Assembly (NCBI RefSeq): GCF_022865125.1 | Contig: NZ_CP094828.1 | Location: forward strand, 4,085,219 to 4,149,218 | Source: Acuticoccus sp. I52.16.1 | GTDB lineage: Bacteria > Pseudomonadota > Alphaproteobacteria > Rhizobiales > Amorphaceae | Direction: 5' to 3' | Length of the DNA stretch: 64,000 nt | In this document: positions 53,495-61,175 of the stretch, one piece after another | Position numbering within the stretch: the stretch's first letter is position 1 | How the letters are laid out: every line of letters starts with the position of its first letter | The notes under the pieces: model-generated | Database searches by the model: none | What the model was told of the DNA's origin: nothing | Seen by the model: only the letters and a program-made list of their open reading frames with translations | Program-made: the position numbers and the translations under genes

Positions 53495-54445
53495 ATGCAG
53501 GATCGTGTTCCGTGGCTCGATTATCTCAGCAACCATGTTGGACTGAAGGAGGTTCCGGGGGCGCAGCACAACCCGCTGATCGTCGAGTGGGGCAAGCAGT
53601 CGGGGATCGACTGGTGGAACAACGACGAGGACGCCTGGTGTGCGGTCGCGGTGAACGGGGCACTGGTGAACTCGGGCTATCCGTCGACGCGTTCGGCGCT
53701 GGCGCGGTCGTTCACGCGCTATGGCACGCGCCTGTCGTCGCCTGTGCGCGGGGCGATCGTGGTGTTTCCGCGGGGATCCAATCCGCTCTACGGGCACGTC
53801 GGCATCGTGGAGAGCGTGCGGGCGGACGGGACGATCGTCATCATCAACGGCAATTCGGGCAATGCGGTGCGGCGCTCCGTGTTTCGCACCTCCTCGATCC
53901 TGCCGGACGGGATCCGCTGGCCTCCGGGCGCGGTGGCGCCGTCGGAGAGCGGGCCGGTTGCGGTGGATGTTCCGCTCGGCGCGCGCGTGCTGCAGTTCGG
54001 CAGCCGCGGCGAGGACGTCGAGGCGCTCCAGCGCGACATGAACGTGTTGAACTATCAGCTCACCGTGGACGGGGTCTTCGGTGGGCGCACGCGCGATGCG
54101 GTCATGCGCTTCGAGCAGCGGCGCGGGCTCAAGGGCGACGGAATCGCCGATCCGGCGATGTTGGCGGCACTGACGGCAGCCGTCGATGCGCGAACCAAGC
54201 AGGATGATCGTCGCAAGACGGCGGAGAAGGCGGCTGCGCCGATCGCCGGCGCTGGCGCCGCCGTCACGGTCGGCGCCGCGGCAACGTCGACGGTCGACAT
54301 GGCCAGCGATGTGAGCGCGGTGGACGGCGGGACCATGATCGGCATGGCGGCCATCGCCGTCGCGGTCGCGTTGGTCGCGGCGATCCTCCTGTGGCGCTAC
54401 TCCATCCGCCGGGCCGAAGGGCCCATTCTCGACGAGGCGGTCTGA
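53495..54445 (+). CDS. CHAP-like lysin with peptidoglycan-binding repeat and C-terminal membrane anchor
   Basis: A 316-residue protein of the TIGR02594 type. The catalytic domain has DAWCAVAVNGAL with Cys (about residue 49), GHVGIVESV with His, and INGNSGNAV. A PG_binding_1 domain covers about 163-230 (FGSRGEDVEALQRDMNVL, DGVFGGRTRDAVMRFEQRRGL). After an Ala-rich linker, one helix (GMAAIAVAVALVAAILLW) and a short basic tail RYSIRRAEG end the protein. There is no signal peptide. It may release GTA particles or digest recipient walls; no separate holin was found. Confidence 0.82.
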   Translation: MQDRVPWLDYLSNHVGLKEVPGAQHNPLIVEWGKQSGIDWWNNDEDAWCAVAVNGALVNSGYPSTRSALARSFTRYGTRLSSPVRGAIVVFPRGSNPLYGHVGIVESVRADGTIVIINGNSGNAVRRSVFRTSSILPDGIRWPPGAVAPSESGPVAVDVPLGARVLQFGSRGEDVEALQRDMNVLNYQLTVDGVFGGRTRDAVMRFEQRRGLKGDGIADPAMLAALTAAVDARTKQDDRRKTAEKAAAPIAGAGAAVTVGAAATSTVDMASDVSAVDGGTMIGMAAIAVAVALVAAILLWRYSIRRAEGPILDEAV

Positions 54446-54491
54446 CCGCGCGCGGCTGGCGGATCGAAGCTGGCTGCGCAATCCGTGACTT

Positions 54492-54637
54492 GCCCGCCTC
54501 CGGTTAGCCCGGGGGCGGGCCTCGAGCGCTTTGAGCTGCGGTGCAGCCGGGTATCTGCGCGGCGAACAATGTTCGCTGGCCGCCGGGCCGCGCCGCGCCG
54601 AGCCGGCGCTCGTCGTGTGTCACCGCCCCTTGGTGAC
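54492..54637 (+). other. Structured leader of the tailspike gene
   Basis: The 225 bases before the tailspike hold no gene but contain three symmetric elements. One is a 12-base stem at 54492-54520 (GCCCGCCTCCGG arm, five-base loop, no T-run). The second is a 15-base palindrome GCGAACAATGTTCGC at 54562-54576. The third is a six-base stem GTCACC/GGTGAC at 54619-54637, just upstream of the start codon. Together they suggest a separate promoter-operator or mRNA control for the tailspike. Confidence 0.4.
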
Positions 54638-54670
54638 GTTCGCAACCTTTCCAAGCATTGGAGATAAACG

Positions 54671-57202
54671 ATGGTCGGTTTAGGCCTTGGCCCGATCCGG
54701 GGGGCGCCGTTCAGCCCGGCGGCCGCCAGCCGTGATGTGGCGCAATCGAACCACATCCCGGCAGACGTGAAGCTCATGTACCTGAAGGGCTATGCTGCGG
54801 AAGCCGATGGCGGGGCGCACTCCGTCAAGCGCGTCGCCAGCGAGCCTTCGCACGCGGGCAAGGTCCGTACCGCGGACCGCTACCTGCCCGATGGCTCGGT
54901 GAACCAGGCCAACGGCGGTTGGTGGGAGATGGCCGAGCCGATGCCGACGCCGGAGATGTTCGGCGCGATCGGCGATGGCGTCGCCGACGATACCGCCGCC
55001 ATCACCAACTGGCTGAACTATGGCGGCGGACGCACCGACGATGGCAGCAAGGTCTATCTCTTCGACCCGGTGCTGCTGACGACGCCGGTCTCGGTGATCT
55101 GCGCGCGGGGAACGACGTTCAAGCTGCGCTCCGGCTGGTCGACCTGGCTGGGCGAAGCGGGTCATATCGAGGTGCGCGCCGACTTCCGGTGGTCGGGCGG
55201 GCGCTTCGACGGTTCGCGAACCGATACCGATGTGATGGCGGGACTGCTCGACATCCTCGGGACGAGCTCGGCCGATGAGGTGCTGAACCAGTACAAGGCG
55301 GCGATCTTCGTGCGCGTCGGCAGCGAGGATATCGACGTCGACCTGCGCGATATCGAGGTGGTGGATCACGTCAACCTGGCGATCTACTGCAAGGGTACGA
55401 CCACCGGCGCGGTGACGGGCACGATCGACGATATTCGCTCCGAGCGATGCGGTTTGGGCTATCGCTTCGACCGGTGCCGCGATCTCTATATCGGCTCGAT
55501 CGGGGCGCGGGATGTCGACAATCGCCAGGCGGGCGACAACGACGTGTTCTTCCCGTCCTTCTTCCACGTCGTGCACATGCTGCGCTCGACCAACTGCCCG
55601 GTGCGCAGCATCGACATCGAAAACGTGACGGGCCGCGCGGGCCGTCACGGCACCTCGTCGGCGTTCATGAACGGCATCACCTGGGTCGGCAACGTGCGTT
55701 GCCCGATCCACTATGCGGGGGTTCATCGCATGGGGGCGGCGGCGGGGCAGCCGTCGGATTATGGCGGGCAGAACGTGCGTGAGACGGTGTCCATGCTCGG
55801 CGTGTCGTGGATCTCCAACGACAGCGCGACGCGGTTCGACGAATTCTCGTTCTTCGGCACGGCGACCCAGGGCATCGAAGTCATCACCGACTTCGACATC
55901 AGCTTCGGGCGGATGCTGCTGTGGTCGGACGGTGGGCGGCAGAACGTGCTCTCGGGCAGTTCTGCCGTGAATGCGCATGGCGATGCGCGGCCGCCCGAGA
56001 ACGTGGGCAACGGGCGTCACAAACGCACCAGCCGTATCACCTTCTCCGAACTCATCATCCGCGGTCAGTGGCACTACGGGATCTGGGCCCGCAAGAACGT
56101 TATCGAGGTGGGCGTCTGCTCGATCCGGGAGTGTCGCGCCGACCCGATCTTGCTCGACAACGACGGGCAGATCGAGTTCGAGGGCAGCGAAGAACCGCAG
56201 CGGCCTTCGGTCATCGTGCACGATGCCGACATCGCCTACTGCGGCGGCCAGGTGCGGGTGGTGAACGGCGAACGGCTGGAGATCCACTCCGGGCGCGTGT
56301 CGGACAACTGTCAGCGCTCGGGCTACGACGATCCGACCCTCGCCGGATCCGCCTTCACCCGGACACACGGCGTGGCGTACGACGGGTCGGACACGAACTC
56401 GGACGCGGTCGAACGCATCTACGTCAGCCCGGACGTGCAGACCAAGCCGCTGTCGAAGGCGGTGAACGCGTCGACCGGGATCTCGTTCATGCCCGGCCTT
56501 CCGGTGCGGGGGTCGGACGAAACGGTGCCGGAGCTCGACCTCTACTATGGTTTCATCACCGCGACCGAGCCCTCGGAAATCCATCTCGGCCAGAAGCTGG
56601 TGCTGAAGGATTTGAATGGGTCGACGGACATCACCGTTTGGCCTGTGTACAGCTCCGGTGACGTCTTCATGGTCGAGGTGGACGACGCGCAGAAAGCCAT
56701 CTCGTGGAGTGCGAGCGGGCACGTGTCCAGCCTCTCCGGTAGCTGGGACCACGTCCTGGACGCCAATCAGGTCGACGGCACCGGCGGCGATCTCTCCGAC
56801 GATCTCGACGGCCCCGCTTATATCAGCACGCCCTATGGTGTTCTGCGCTTCCAGAACATCCGCAACGAGAATTCGTTCTACATCGATCAGTCGAGCGAAT
56901 GGGGAACGGACCCGGTCTACACCGTGTCGCAGTCGTTCTCCGGTGCGACGCTTCAGGTGATCGACACCGGCTACACCTATGCGCTCAGCCAGACGTCGGA
57001 TTACTCGGTGAAGCACGCGAACGTCGTCGCGCCGTCGGCCGGCATCGTGAGCCTCAGCAGCTACACCAAGGCGCAACTTCCGGCGCCGACCGGTCATCCG
57101 GGGAACGTGGTCTACGTGTCGGACGAGGCGGGCGGCTCCGTGCTGGCGTTCTCGGACGGATCGAACTGGCGCCGCGTGACCGACCGCGCCGTCGTCACCT
57201 GA
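54671..57202 (+). CDS. Beta-helix tailspike (pectate-lyase-like fold)
   Basis: An 843-residue protein. After about 90 residues, probably particle-binding, comes PEMFGAIGDGVADDTAAITNWL, the standard entry to phage tailspike beta-helices. A long run of short beta-strand turns follows (about 110-560), rich in Asp, Asn and Gly, and then a beta-rich C-terminal part. The last 60 residues (SLSSYTKAQLPAPTGHPGNVVYVSDEAGG) form a small domain seen at the end of other phage structural proteins. Such proteins bind and often cleave surface polysaccharide. No catalytic residues were identified. GC content is lower than in the neighbouring core genes. Confidence 0.78.
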   Translation: MVGLGLGPIRGAPFSPAAASRDVAQSNHIPADVKLMYLKGYAAEADGGAHSVKRVASEPSHAGKVRTADRYLPDGSVNQANGGWWEMAEPMPTPEMFGAIGDGVADDTAAITNWLNYGGGRTDDGSKVYLFDPVLLTTPVSVICARGTTFKLRSGWSTWLGEAGHIEVRADFRWSGGRFDGSRTDTDVMAGLLDILGTSSADEVLNQYKAAIFVRVGSEDIDVDLRDIEVVDHVNLAIYCKGTTTGAVTGTIDDIRSERCGLGYRFDRCRDLYIGSIGARDVDNRQAGDNDVFFPSFFHVVHMLRSTNCPVRSIDIENVTGRAGRHGTSSAFMNGITWVGNVRCPIHYAGVHRMGAAAGQPSDYGGQNVRETVSMLGVSWISNDSATRFDEFSFFGTATQGIEVITDFDISFGRMLLWSDGGRQNVLSGSSAVNAHGDARPPENVGNGRHKRTSRITFSELIIRGQWHYGIWARKNVIEVGVCSIRECRADPILLDNDGQIEFEGSEEPQRPSVIVHDADIAYCGGQVRVVNGERLEIHSGRVSDNCQRSGYDDPTLAGSAFTRTHGVAYDGSDTNSDAVERIYVSPDVQTKPLSKAVNASTGISFMPGLPVRGSDETVPELDLYYGFITATEPSEIHLGQKLVLKDLNGSTDITVWPVYSSGDVFMVEVDDAQKAISWSASGHVSSLSGSWDHVLDANQVDGTGGDLSDDLDGPAYISTPYGVLRFQNIRNENSFYIDQSSEWGTDPVYTVSQSFSGATLQVIDTGYTYALSQTSDYSVKHANVVAPSAGIVSLSSYTKAQLPAPTGHPGNVVYVSDEAGGSVLAFSDGSNWRRVTDRAVVT

Positions 57203-57217
57203 CTCAACGAGACGTGA

Positions 57218-57253
57218 AGAGCCGGCCGGGGGATCCCCGGCCGGCTCTTTTTT
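57218..57253 (+). terminator. Strong intrinsic terminator closing the GTA cluster
   Basis: Perfect 14-base arms (AGAGCCGGCCGGGG at 57218-57231 and complement at 57235-57248) with a three-base loop, followed by a run of T to 57253. It separates the cluster from the convergent methyltransferase gene. Confidence 0.92.
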
Positions 57254-57274
57254 GCGTTTGCCGCCGTGTGCCGC

Positions 57275-57964
57275 TCAGGCCGGTTTGCGCAGCACCGCGA
57301 CGGCGTTTTCACGGTCGGCGCGAAAGGAACCGTCCGCGGCGGAGAGGCGGTCGTAGGTGGTGCGTGTCGCTGTCACCATGTCCGGGGTCAGCGGGCGCCA
57401 CAGCGTCGGCATGTGCATCATGCGGCGCTCGAAGTCGGCGAAATCGACGAAGGCGACGGGCGACAGGAAGGTGAACGCTTGCACGGGCTCCAACACCCGG
57501 CAGCGCGCGAGGGCGGCCTGCGCCTCGGCCCGAACCTGCGCCTCGTCGTGGAAGTTGCGCATGATCTCGTCGAACGGGCCGCGAGCGACGGGCTCGGACA
57601 CGTAGAGCATGCCGCCCGGCACCAGCACGCGGGCGATCTCCTCGAGCGCCTTGTCCATCGCCGGCACCGGCACATGGTGCAGTGACTTCATCATCAAGAC
57701 CACGTCCACGCTGGCATCCTGCGCCGGCAGCGCCTCGGCCGAACCGGCGCGGAAGTGGACGCCGGGCGTGTCGGTGCTCGACGGCAGGGCGTCGGCAAGG
57801 TCGATCCCCGTGGCCTCCGCCGCGGCGGCTTTCTCGACGAGGGCGTGCGTCAACGTACCCCCGCCGCAGCCGACATCGAGCACCCGCGCCCCGTCGAGCG
57901 GGATCAGGCGGGCGATCAGCGTCAGTTCGTCGGCGACGATCTCGGGCGGGTTCGTGGGAGTCAT
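57275..57964 (-). CDS. Class I SAM-dependent methyltransferase
   Basis: A 229-residue methyltransferase. SAM-binding motif I is VLDVGCGGGTLTHAL, the acidic loop ATGIDLAD follows, and VDVVLMMKSLHHVPV is the post-II segment of UbiE/type-11 enzymes. VLVPGGMLYVSEP is motif III. The substrate is unknown. Its stop faces the GTA terminator, and the upstream CitE-like gene on the same strand is four bases away, so the two are co-transcribed. Confidence 0.87.
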   Translation of the reverse strand: MTPTNPPEIVADELTLIARLIPLDGARVLDVGCGGGTLTHALVEKAAAAEATGIDLADALPSSTDTPGVHFRAGSAEALPAQDASVDVVLMMKSLHHVPVPAMDKALEEIARVLVPGGMLYVSEPVARGPFDEIMRNFHDEAQVRAEAQAALARCRVLEPVQAFTFLSPVAFVDFADFERRMMHMPTLWRPLTPDMVTATRTTYDRLSAADGSFRADRENAVAVLRKPA

Positions 57965-57968
57965 CGGG

Positions 57969-58769
57969 TCAGCCCTCCGTCACGGCCGCGATGAGGCGCC
58001 GTGCCCGCTCCACCACCGGCCGATCGATCATCCGCCCGTCCAATTGGACGGCGCCGACCCCCGCCGCTTCCGCTGCGGCGACGATGGCTCGGGCGTGTTC
58101 CTGTTCGGCCGCATCCGGCGCGAGCCCTTCGTGGACGCCCGCGACCTGCCGCGGATGGATGCACAGCTTCCCCCCAAAACCCAACCGGCGCGCGTTGCGG
58201 ACCTCGGTCGCGAGTTGCTGCGGGTCGTCGAGCGACAGCGTCACCCCGTCCACCGGCGGTGCGATTCGCGCAGCCGCCGAAGCGACCGCGATCTGGCACC
58301 GCGCGAAGTCGAACGCGGTCGCGTCGTCGCCGATGCCGACGTCGTTCTGATAGTCCACCGACCCGAACGCCAGCTGAAGAACGTTCGCCACCTTGGCGAT
58401 CGCCCGCGCTTCGAGGAGGCCCTCGGCCGTCTCGATCAACGGGACGAGCGCGCGGCCGGCCGGCAACGCGGCGCCGATCTGCGCCAGGGTCGCCGCATCT
58501 TCCGCCTTCGGGACCATCACCACCATGACATTCGCGTGCCCGGCGAGGGCGAGGTCGTCCTGATGCCAGGGCGTGCCCGCCGCATTGATGCGCAGGGCCG
58601 CGCGCCCCCCGCCGTCGAGCCATTCGGCGACCGCCTTGCGCGCGCCGGCCTTGCCTTCCGGCAGGACCGCGTCTTCGAGGTCGAGGATGACCACGTCCGC
58701 CCCCGAGGCGACCGCCTTGTCGAACCGCTCTGGGCGGTCGCCAGGTACGAAGAGATAGCTGCGGTACAT
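57969..58769 (-). CDS. CitE/HpcH-HpaI family CoA-ester lyase
   Basis: A 266-residue TIM-barrel lyase: RSYLFVPGDRPERFDKAVAS, VVILDLEDAVLPEGKAGAR with the metal Glu and Asp, LVPLIETAEGLLEA, LAFGSVDYQNDVGI, and GFGGKLCIHPRQV. Related enzymes split or hydrolyse malyl-, citramalyl- or methylmalyl-CoA. The ATG at 58769 gives a family-length protein; a longer frame to 58967 would add an unlikely Arg/His-rich extension. It is divergent from the toxin-antitoxin operon. Confidence 0.87.
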   Translation of the reverse strand: MYRSYLFVPGDRPERFDKAVASGADVVILDLEDAVLPEGKAGARKAVAEWLDGGGRAALRINAAGTPWHQDDLALAGHANVMVVMVPKAEDAATLAQIGAALPAGRALVPLIETAEGLLEARAIAKVANVLQLAFGSVDYQNDVGIGDDATAFDFARCQIAVASAAARIAPPVDGVTLSLDDPQQLATEVRNARRLGFGGKLCIHPRQVAGVHEGLAPDAAEQEHARAIVAAAEAAGVGAVQLDGRMIDRPVVERARRLIAAVTEG

Positions 58770-58940
58770 CACGGGTCGTCCTTCGATGTGGTTTCGTGCC
58801 GGCGCGGCGGTGCGACGATGGGCATGACGGTTCGTCGCCGATTCGCCGCTTGCGGCAGCCGACACCAAGCCTTCCCGCATTTGCGCCTGAAGTCCATGCG
58901 CGGGCTCCGTTTCGGCTTCGGTGGGTTCAGAACCAGCCTC

Positions 58941-58980
58941 GTCATATGGACTTGAAATTCGGGTCATATGGACCTATTCT
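58941..58980 (+). promoter_or_regulatory. Toxin-antitoxin promoter with duplicated operator
   Basis: A promoter reads TTGAAA (58952-58957), a 17-base spacer, and TATTCT (58975-58980). The sequence GTCATATGGAC occurs twice, at 58941-58951 and 58963-58973, exactly 22 bases apart. One copy abuts the -35 and the other fills the spacer. This is the layout expected for autorepression by the antitoxin or the toxin-antitoxin complex. Confidence 0.65.
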
Positions 58981-59003
58981 CGGTCCCAGGAGGAGGGACA
59001 GCC

Positions 59004-59393
59004 ATGGTCCATGCCATTCAGGAGCGGCCTGCGGTCGACGCCCAGGCGGTCGGGTTGAAGGCGTTCGGCAGGATTGCCGACATCTGGGCCTTGAGCGGTC
59101 GTGAGGCCGCCGACCTGGCGGATATGTCCGAATCGACCTGGAAGCGCGCCAAGAAGCCCACCTTCGCGGGCGAGTTGACCCGTGACCAGTTGCTCCGGCT
59201 CAGTGCGATCGTCGGCGTCTACAAATCGCTGGAGCTGTATTTCGACGCCCCATTGTCTCACACGTGGGTCAAGCACGCGAACCGCGGCCCGCTGTTCGAC
59301 GGCGAGCGTCCCATCGACGCCATGATCGCCGGAGGTCTGCCGAAGATCCTGCGGGTCCGCACCTATGTCGACGCGCTGCGGGGCGGCGCTTGA
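59004..59393 (+). CDS. Xre/MbcA/ParS-type antitoxin (DUF2384)
   Basis: A 129-residue antitoxin. The N-terminal part (LKAFGRIADIWALSGREAADLADMSESTWKRA) is the degenerate HTH of this family. The C-terminal 55 residues are the toxin-binding domain (GPLFDGERPIDAMIAGGLPKIL...VRTYVDALRGG). ATG 59004 follows GGAGGAGGGACA; an upstream ATG at 58968 is less likely because it lies inside the promoter. The stop overlaps the toxin TTG. It probably neutralises the RES toxin and represses the operon. Confidence 0.88.
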   Translation: MVHAIQERPAVDAQAVGLKAFGRIADIWALSGREAADLADMSESTWKRAKKPTFAGELTRDQLLRLSAIVGVYKSLELYFDAPLSHTWVKHANRGPLFDGERPIDAMIAGGLPKILRVRTYVDALRGGA

Positions 59394-60082
59394 AGCTGAC
59401 CGAGATCAACGACCGCGGGCTCGTCCGCCTCATCTCGGAGACCCACCACAAGCCTCCCGTCCTGCGCGGCCTCGTCGACAGCGACGAGGAGGCCGCCGTC
59501 CTCGCCGAGCTGGAGGGCCTCACCAGCGCGCGGCTGATCGCCGAGCGGGAAGGGAGCGTCGCACTGGACCGCCGCGAGCTGGTCTTCGCCCGGCGCGCCA
59601 ACGATCTGAAGGTCTACGGGCAGACCCACATCAACGCCGCCTTCATCTACACGCGCCCCACCGGCAACCGCTTCAACGGTCCCGAGCGCGGCGCCTGGTA
59701 CTGCAGCTACGACGTGCTCACCTCGGCGGAGGAGGTCGGCTATCACCGCACGCGCGAGCTGGGATACGTCGGCATCTACCAGGGCGAAGCCCGCTACGTC
59801 GAAATCCTGGCCGACTTCATCGGCACCTTTCCCGATCTCGCCGGCGCGGCGGACGATCCCGCGCTCGACCCCGATCCCGACGTCGGCTACGCGGCCGGCC
59901 AGGCCCTGGCGCTCACGCTGCGGCGCCAGGGGCACCGGGGGATGCTCTATCCCTCGGTCCGCCGCACCGGCGGTCGCTGCCTCGTCGCCTTCGACCCCGG
60001 CATCATCCAGAATGTCCGCCCGGGGTCGAGCTGGCGCCTCGTCTGGAACGGCACGCCAGACTATACGATTGAGGGGCTCTGA
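59390..60082 (+). CDS. RES-domain toxin
   Basis: A 230-residue toxin. The RES fold is marked by GNRFNGPERGAWYCSYDVLTSAEEV, with conserved Arg and the Glu of the second helix, and MLYPSVRRTGGRCLVAFDP with the conserved Ser. Characterised relatives consume NAD+ (MbcT, Photorhabdus Res) or ADP-ribosylate a host enzyme (ParT). It starts at TTG, overlapping the antitoxin stop by four bases, so it is translated less efficiently than the antitoxin. The conserved residues appear intact, so the toxin should be active. Confidence 0.88.
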   Translation: MKLTEINDRGLVRLISETHHKPPVLRGLVDSDEEAAVLAELEGLTSARLIAEREGSVALDRRELVFARRANDLKVYGQTHINAAFIYTRPTGNRFNGPERGAWYCSYDVLTSAEEVGYHRTRELGYVGIYQGEARYVEILADFIGTFPDLAGAADDPALDPDPDVGYAAGQALALTLRRQGHRGMLYPSVRRTGGRCLVAFDPGIIQNVRPGSSWRLVWNGTPDYTIEGL

Positions 60083-60116
60083 CCGATATCCTCTCGTATT
60101 CACATAGGCGCACGCT

Positions 60117-61049
60117 ATGAATTTCGCGCAGATCCGCGCCTTCTACTACGTCTTTCGCGAGGGGGGCGTCGGGCGAGCGGCGCACATGCTCAACGTCTCA
60201 CAGCCGACGATCTCGCAGCATCTGAAGGCGCTCGAGACGGAATCGGATGTCCACCTGTTCGAGCGGCGCGGGCGCGGGCTGGCGTTGACGGCCGACGGGG
60301 CACAGGTCTTCGCGGCGGTGGAGCGGCTGATGCGCGCGGCGGCCGAAGTGGAAGACGCGCTCGCCCACGAGGGCACGCTCGACGGGGGCAACCTGCGTGT
60401 GGTGTCGGATTCTCCGCCCCTTGCAGTGCGCCTCCTCAAGCGGTTTCGAGACCGTCACCGCAACGTCGCCGTCGCGATCACCGTCGCCTCCAAGGCCACC
60501 ATCATGTCGCAGTTGGAGGAGGGGGAGGCGGACGTCGGCATCACCGTCGAGCCGACCCTCGGTGCCGATTTCATCGGCCTGCCGTTGCAGAGCGAGGGGC
60601 TGTCGCTGTGCGTGTGGCGTGATCATCCGCTGACGCGCATGCGCCATGTCGGCGTCGGGGTCCTGGCGTCGGAGGTGCTGCTGCTGCGTGAGGCGAGTTC
60701 GCGCACACGCAGCCTGCTGGAGCAGGCGATGGCGCGCCTCGGCGTCAGTCCGCACGAGGTGGTCGAGATCGGCGATCGGGAAGCGCTGCGCGAGGCGGTG
60801 GCCGCCAAGATCGGAGTCACGGCGTTCGCGATGTCGGAGTGCCCGCCCGACCCGCGGCTGCGCTACCTGCCGATCCACCAGCCGGAGTCCGGGCTCGTGC
60901 TGCACGAGCATCTCGTCTTCCGCAAGCGCATCCGGGCGCGGCCGGAGGTGGCCGCCTTCATCGAGATCGCGCGTGAGTACGGCACCGTCGCCGCCGCCGA
61001 TGAGGCCCGCCCCGCGCCCCGGCGCCGCCCGCTTGCCCCCACCGGCTGA
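60117..61049 (+). CDS. LysR-family transcriptional regulator
   Basis: A 310-residue regulator. The helix-turn-helix is GVGRAAHMLNVSQPTISQHLKALE near residues 16-39, followed by the linker helix and a two-lobed substrate-binding domain (about 90-290) with GEADVGITVEP. Its C terminus has a proline-rich tail. It begins 35 bases after the toxin stop but is probably an independent unit. LysR proteins usually control a divergent neighbour, and none is present, so the target is unknown. Confidence 0.88.
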   Translation: MNFAQIRAFYYVFREGGVGRAAHMLNVSQPTISQHLKALETESDVHLFERRGRGLALTADGAQVFAAVERLMRAAAEVEDALAHEGTLDGGNLRVVSDSPPLAVRLLKRFRDRHRNVAVAITVASKATIMSQLEEGEADVGITVEPTLGADFIGLPLQSEGLSLCVWRDHPLTRMRHVGVGVLASEVLLLREASSRTRSLLEQAMARLGVSPHEVVEIGDREALREAVAAKIGVTAFAMSECPPDPRLRYLPIHQPESGLVLHEHLVFRKRIRARPEVAAFIEIAREYGTVAAADEARPAPRRRPLAPTG

Positions 61050-61175
61050 CGGGCGCGATCCGCGCAAGGGGCGCACCCACGCCGGCAGGGCGGCGAACGG
61101 GCGATGAGTGCTGCATCCCGGCGCGAATGATGCGATGTTCGCCCGGCTCCCTCCGTCGCCTACCCAGTCAGTTGC

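Larger units (their letters stand above)
38060..57202 (+). mobile_element. Gene transfer agent structural cluster with added fibre, lysin and tailspike
   Basis: All genes point the same way, and their order follows the Rhodobacter capsulatus GTA: terminase subunits, portal, g3.5-like protein, prohead protease, capsid, connectors, tail tube, tape measure, and the four baseplate proteins g12-g15. No integrase, repressor, excision, replication or immunity gene was found in or beside it, and no direct-repeat attachment site was seen. The tape-measure protein is short, as in GTAs. A tail fibre, a lysin and a tailspike follow, and a strong terminator closes the unit at 57253. A decayed prophage with the same genes is the alternative. 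Confidence 0.85.

Noticed and set aside
54562-54576. LexA (SOS) box before the tailspike
   Set aside because: GAAC and GTTC are three bases apart in inverted orientation. The alphaproteobacterial site is a direct GTTC repeat with seven bases between, and the Gram-positive type has four bases between, so neither matches.
38060-57202. Inducible prophage
   Set aside because: No integrase, repressor, excisionase, replication gene or attachment repeat was seen, and the tape measure is of GTA length. The GTA reading is better supported.
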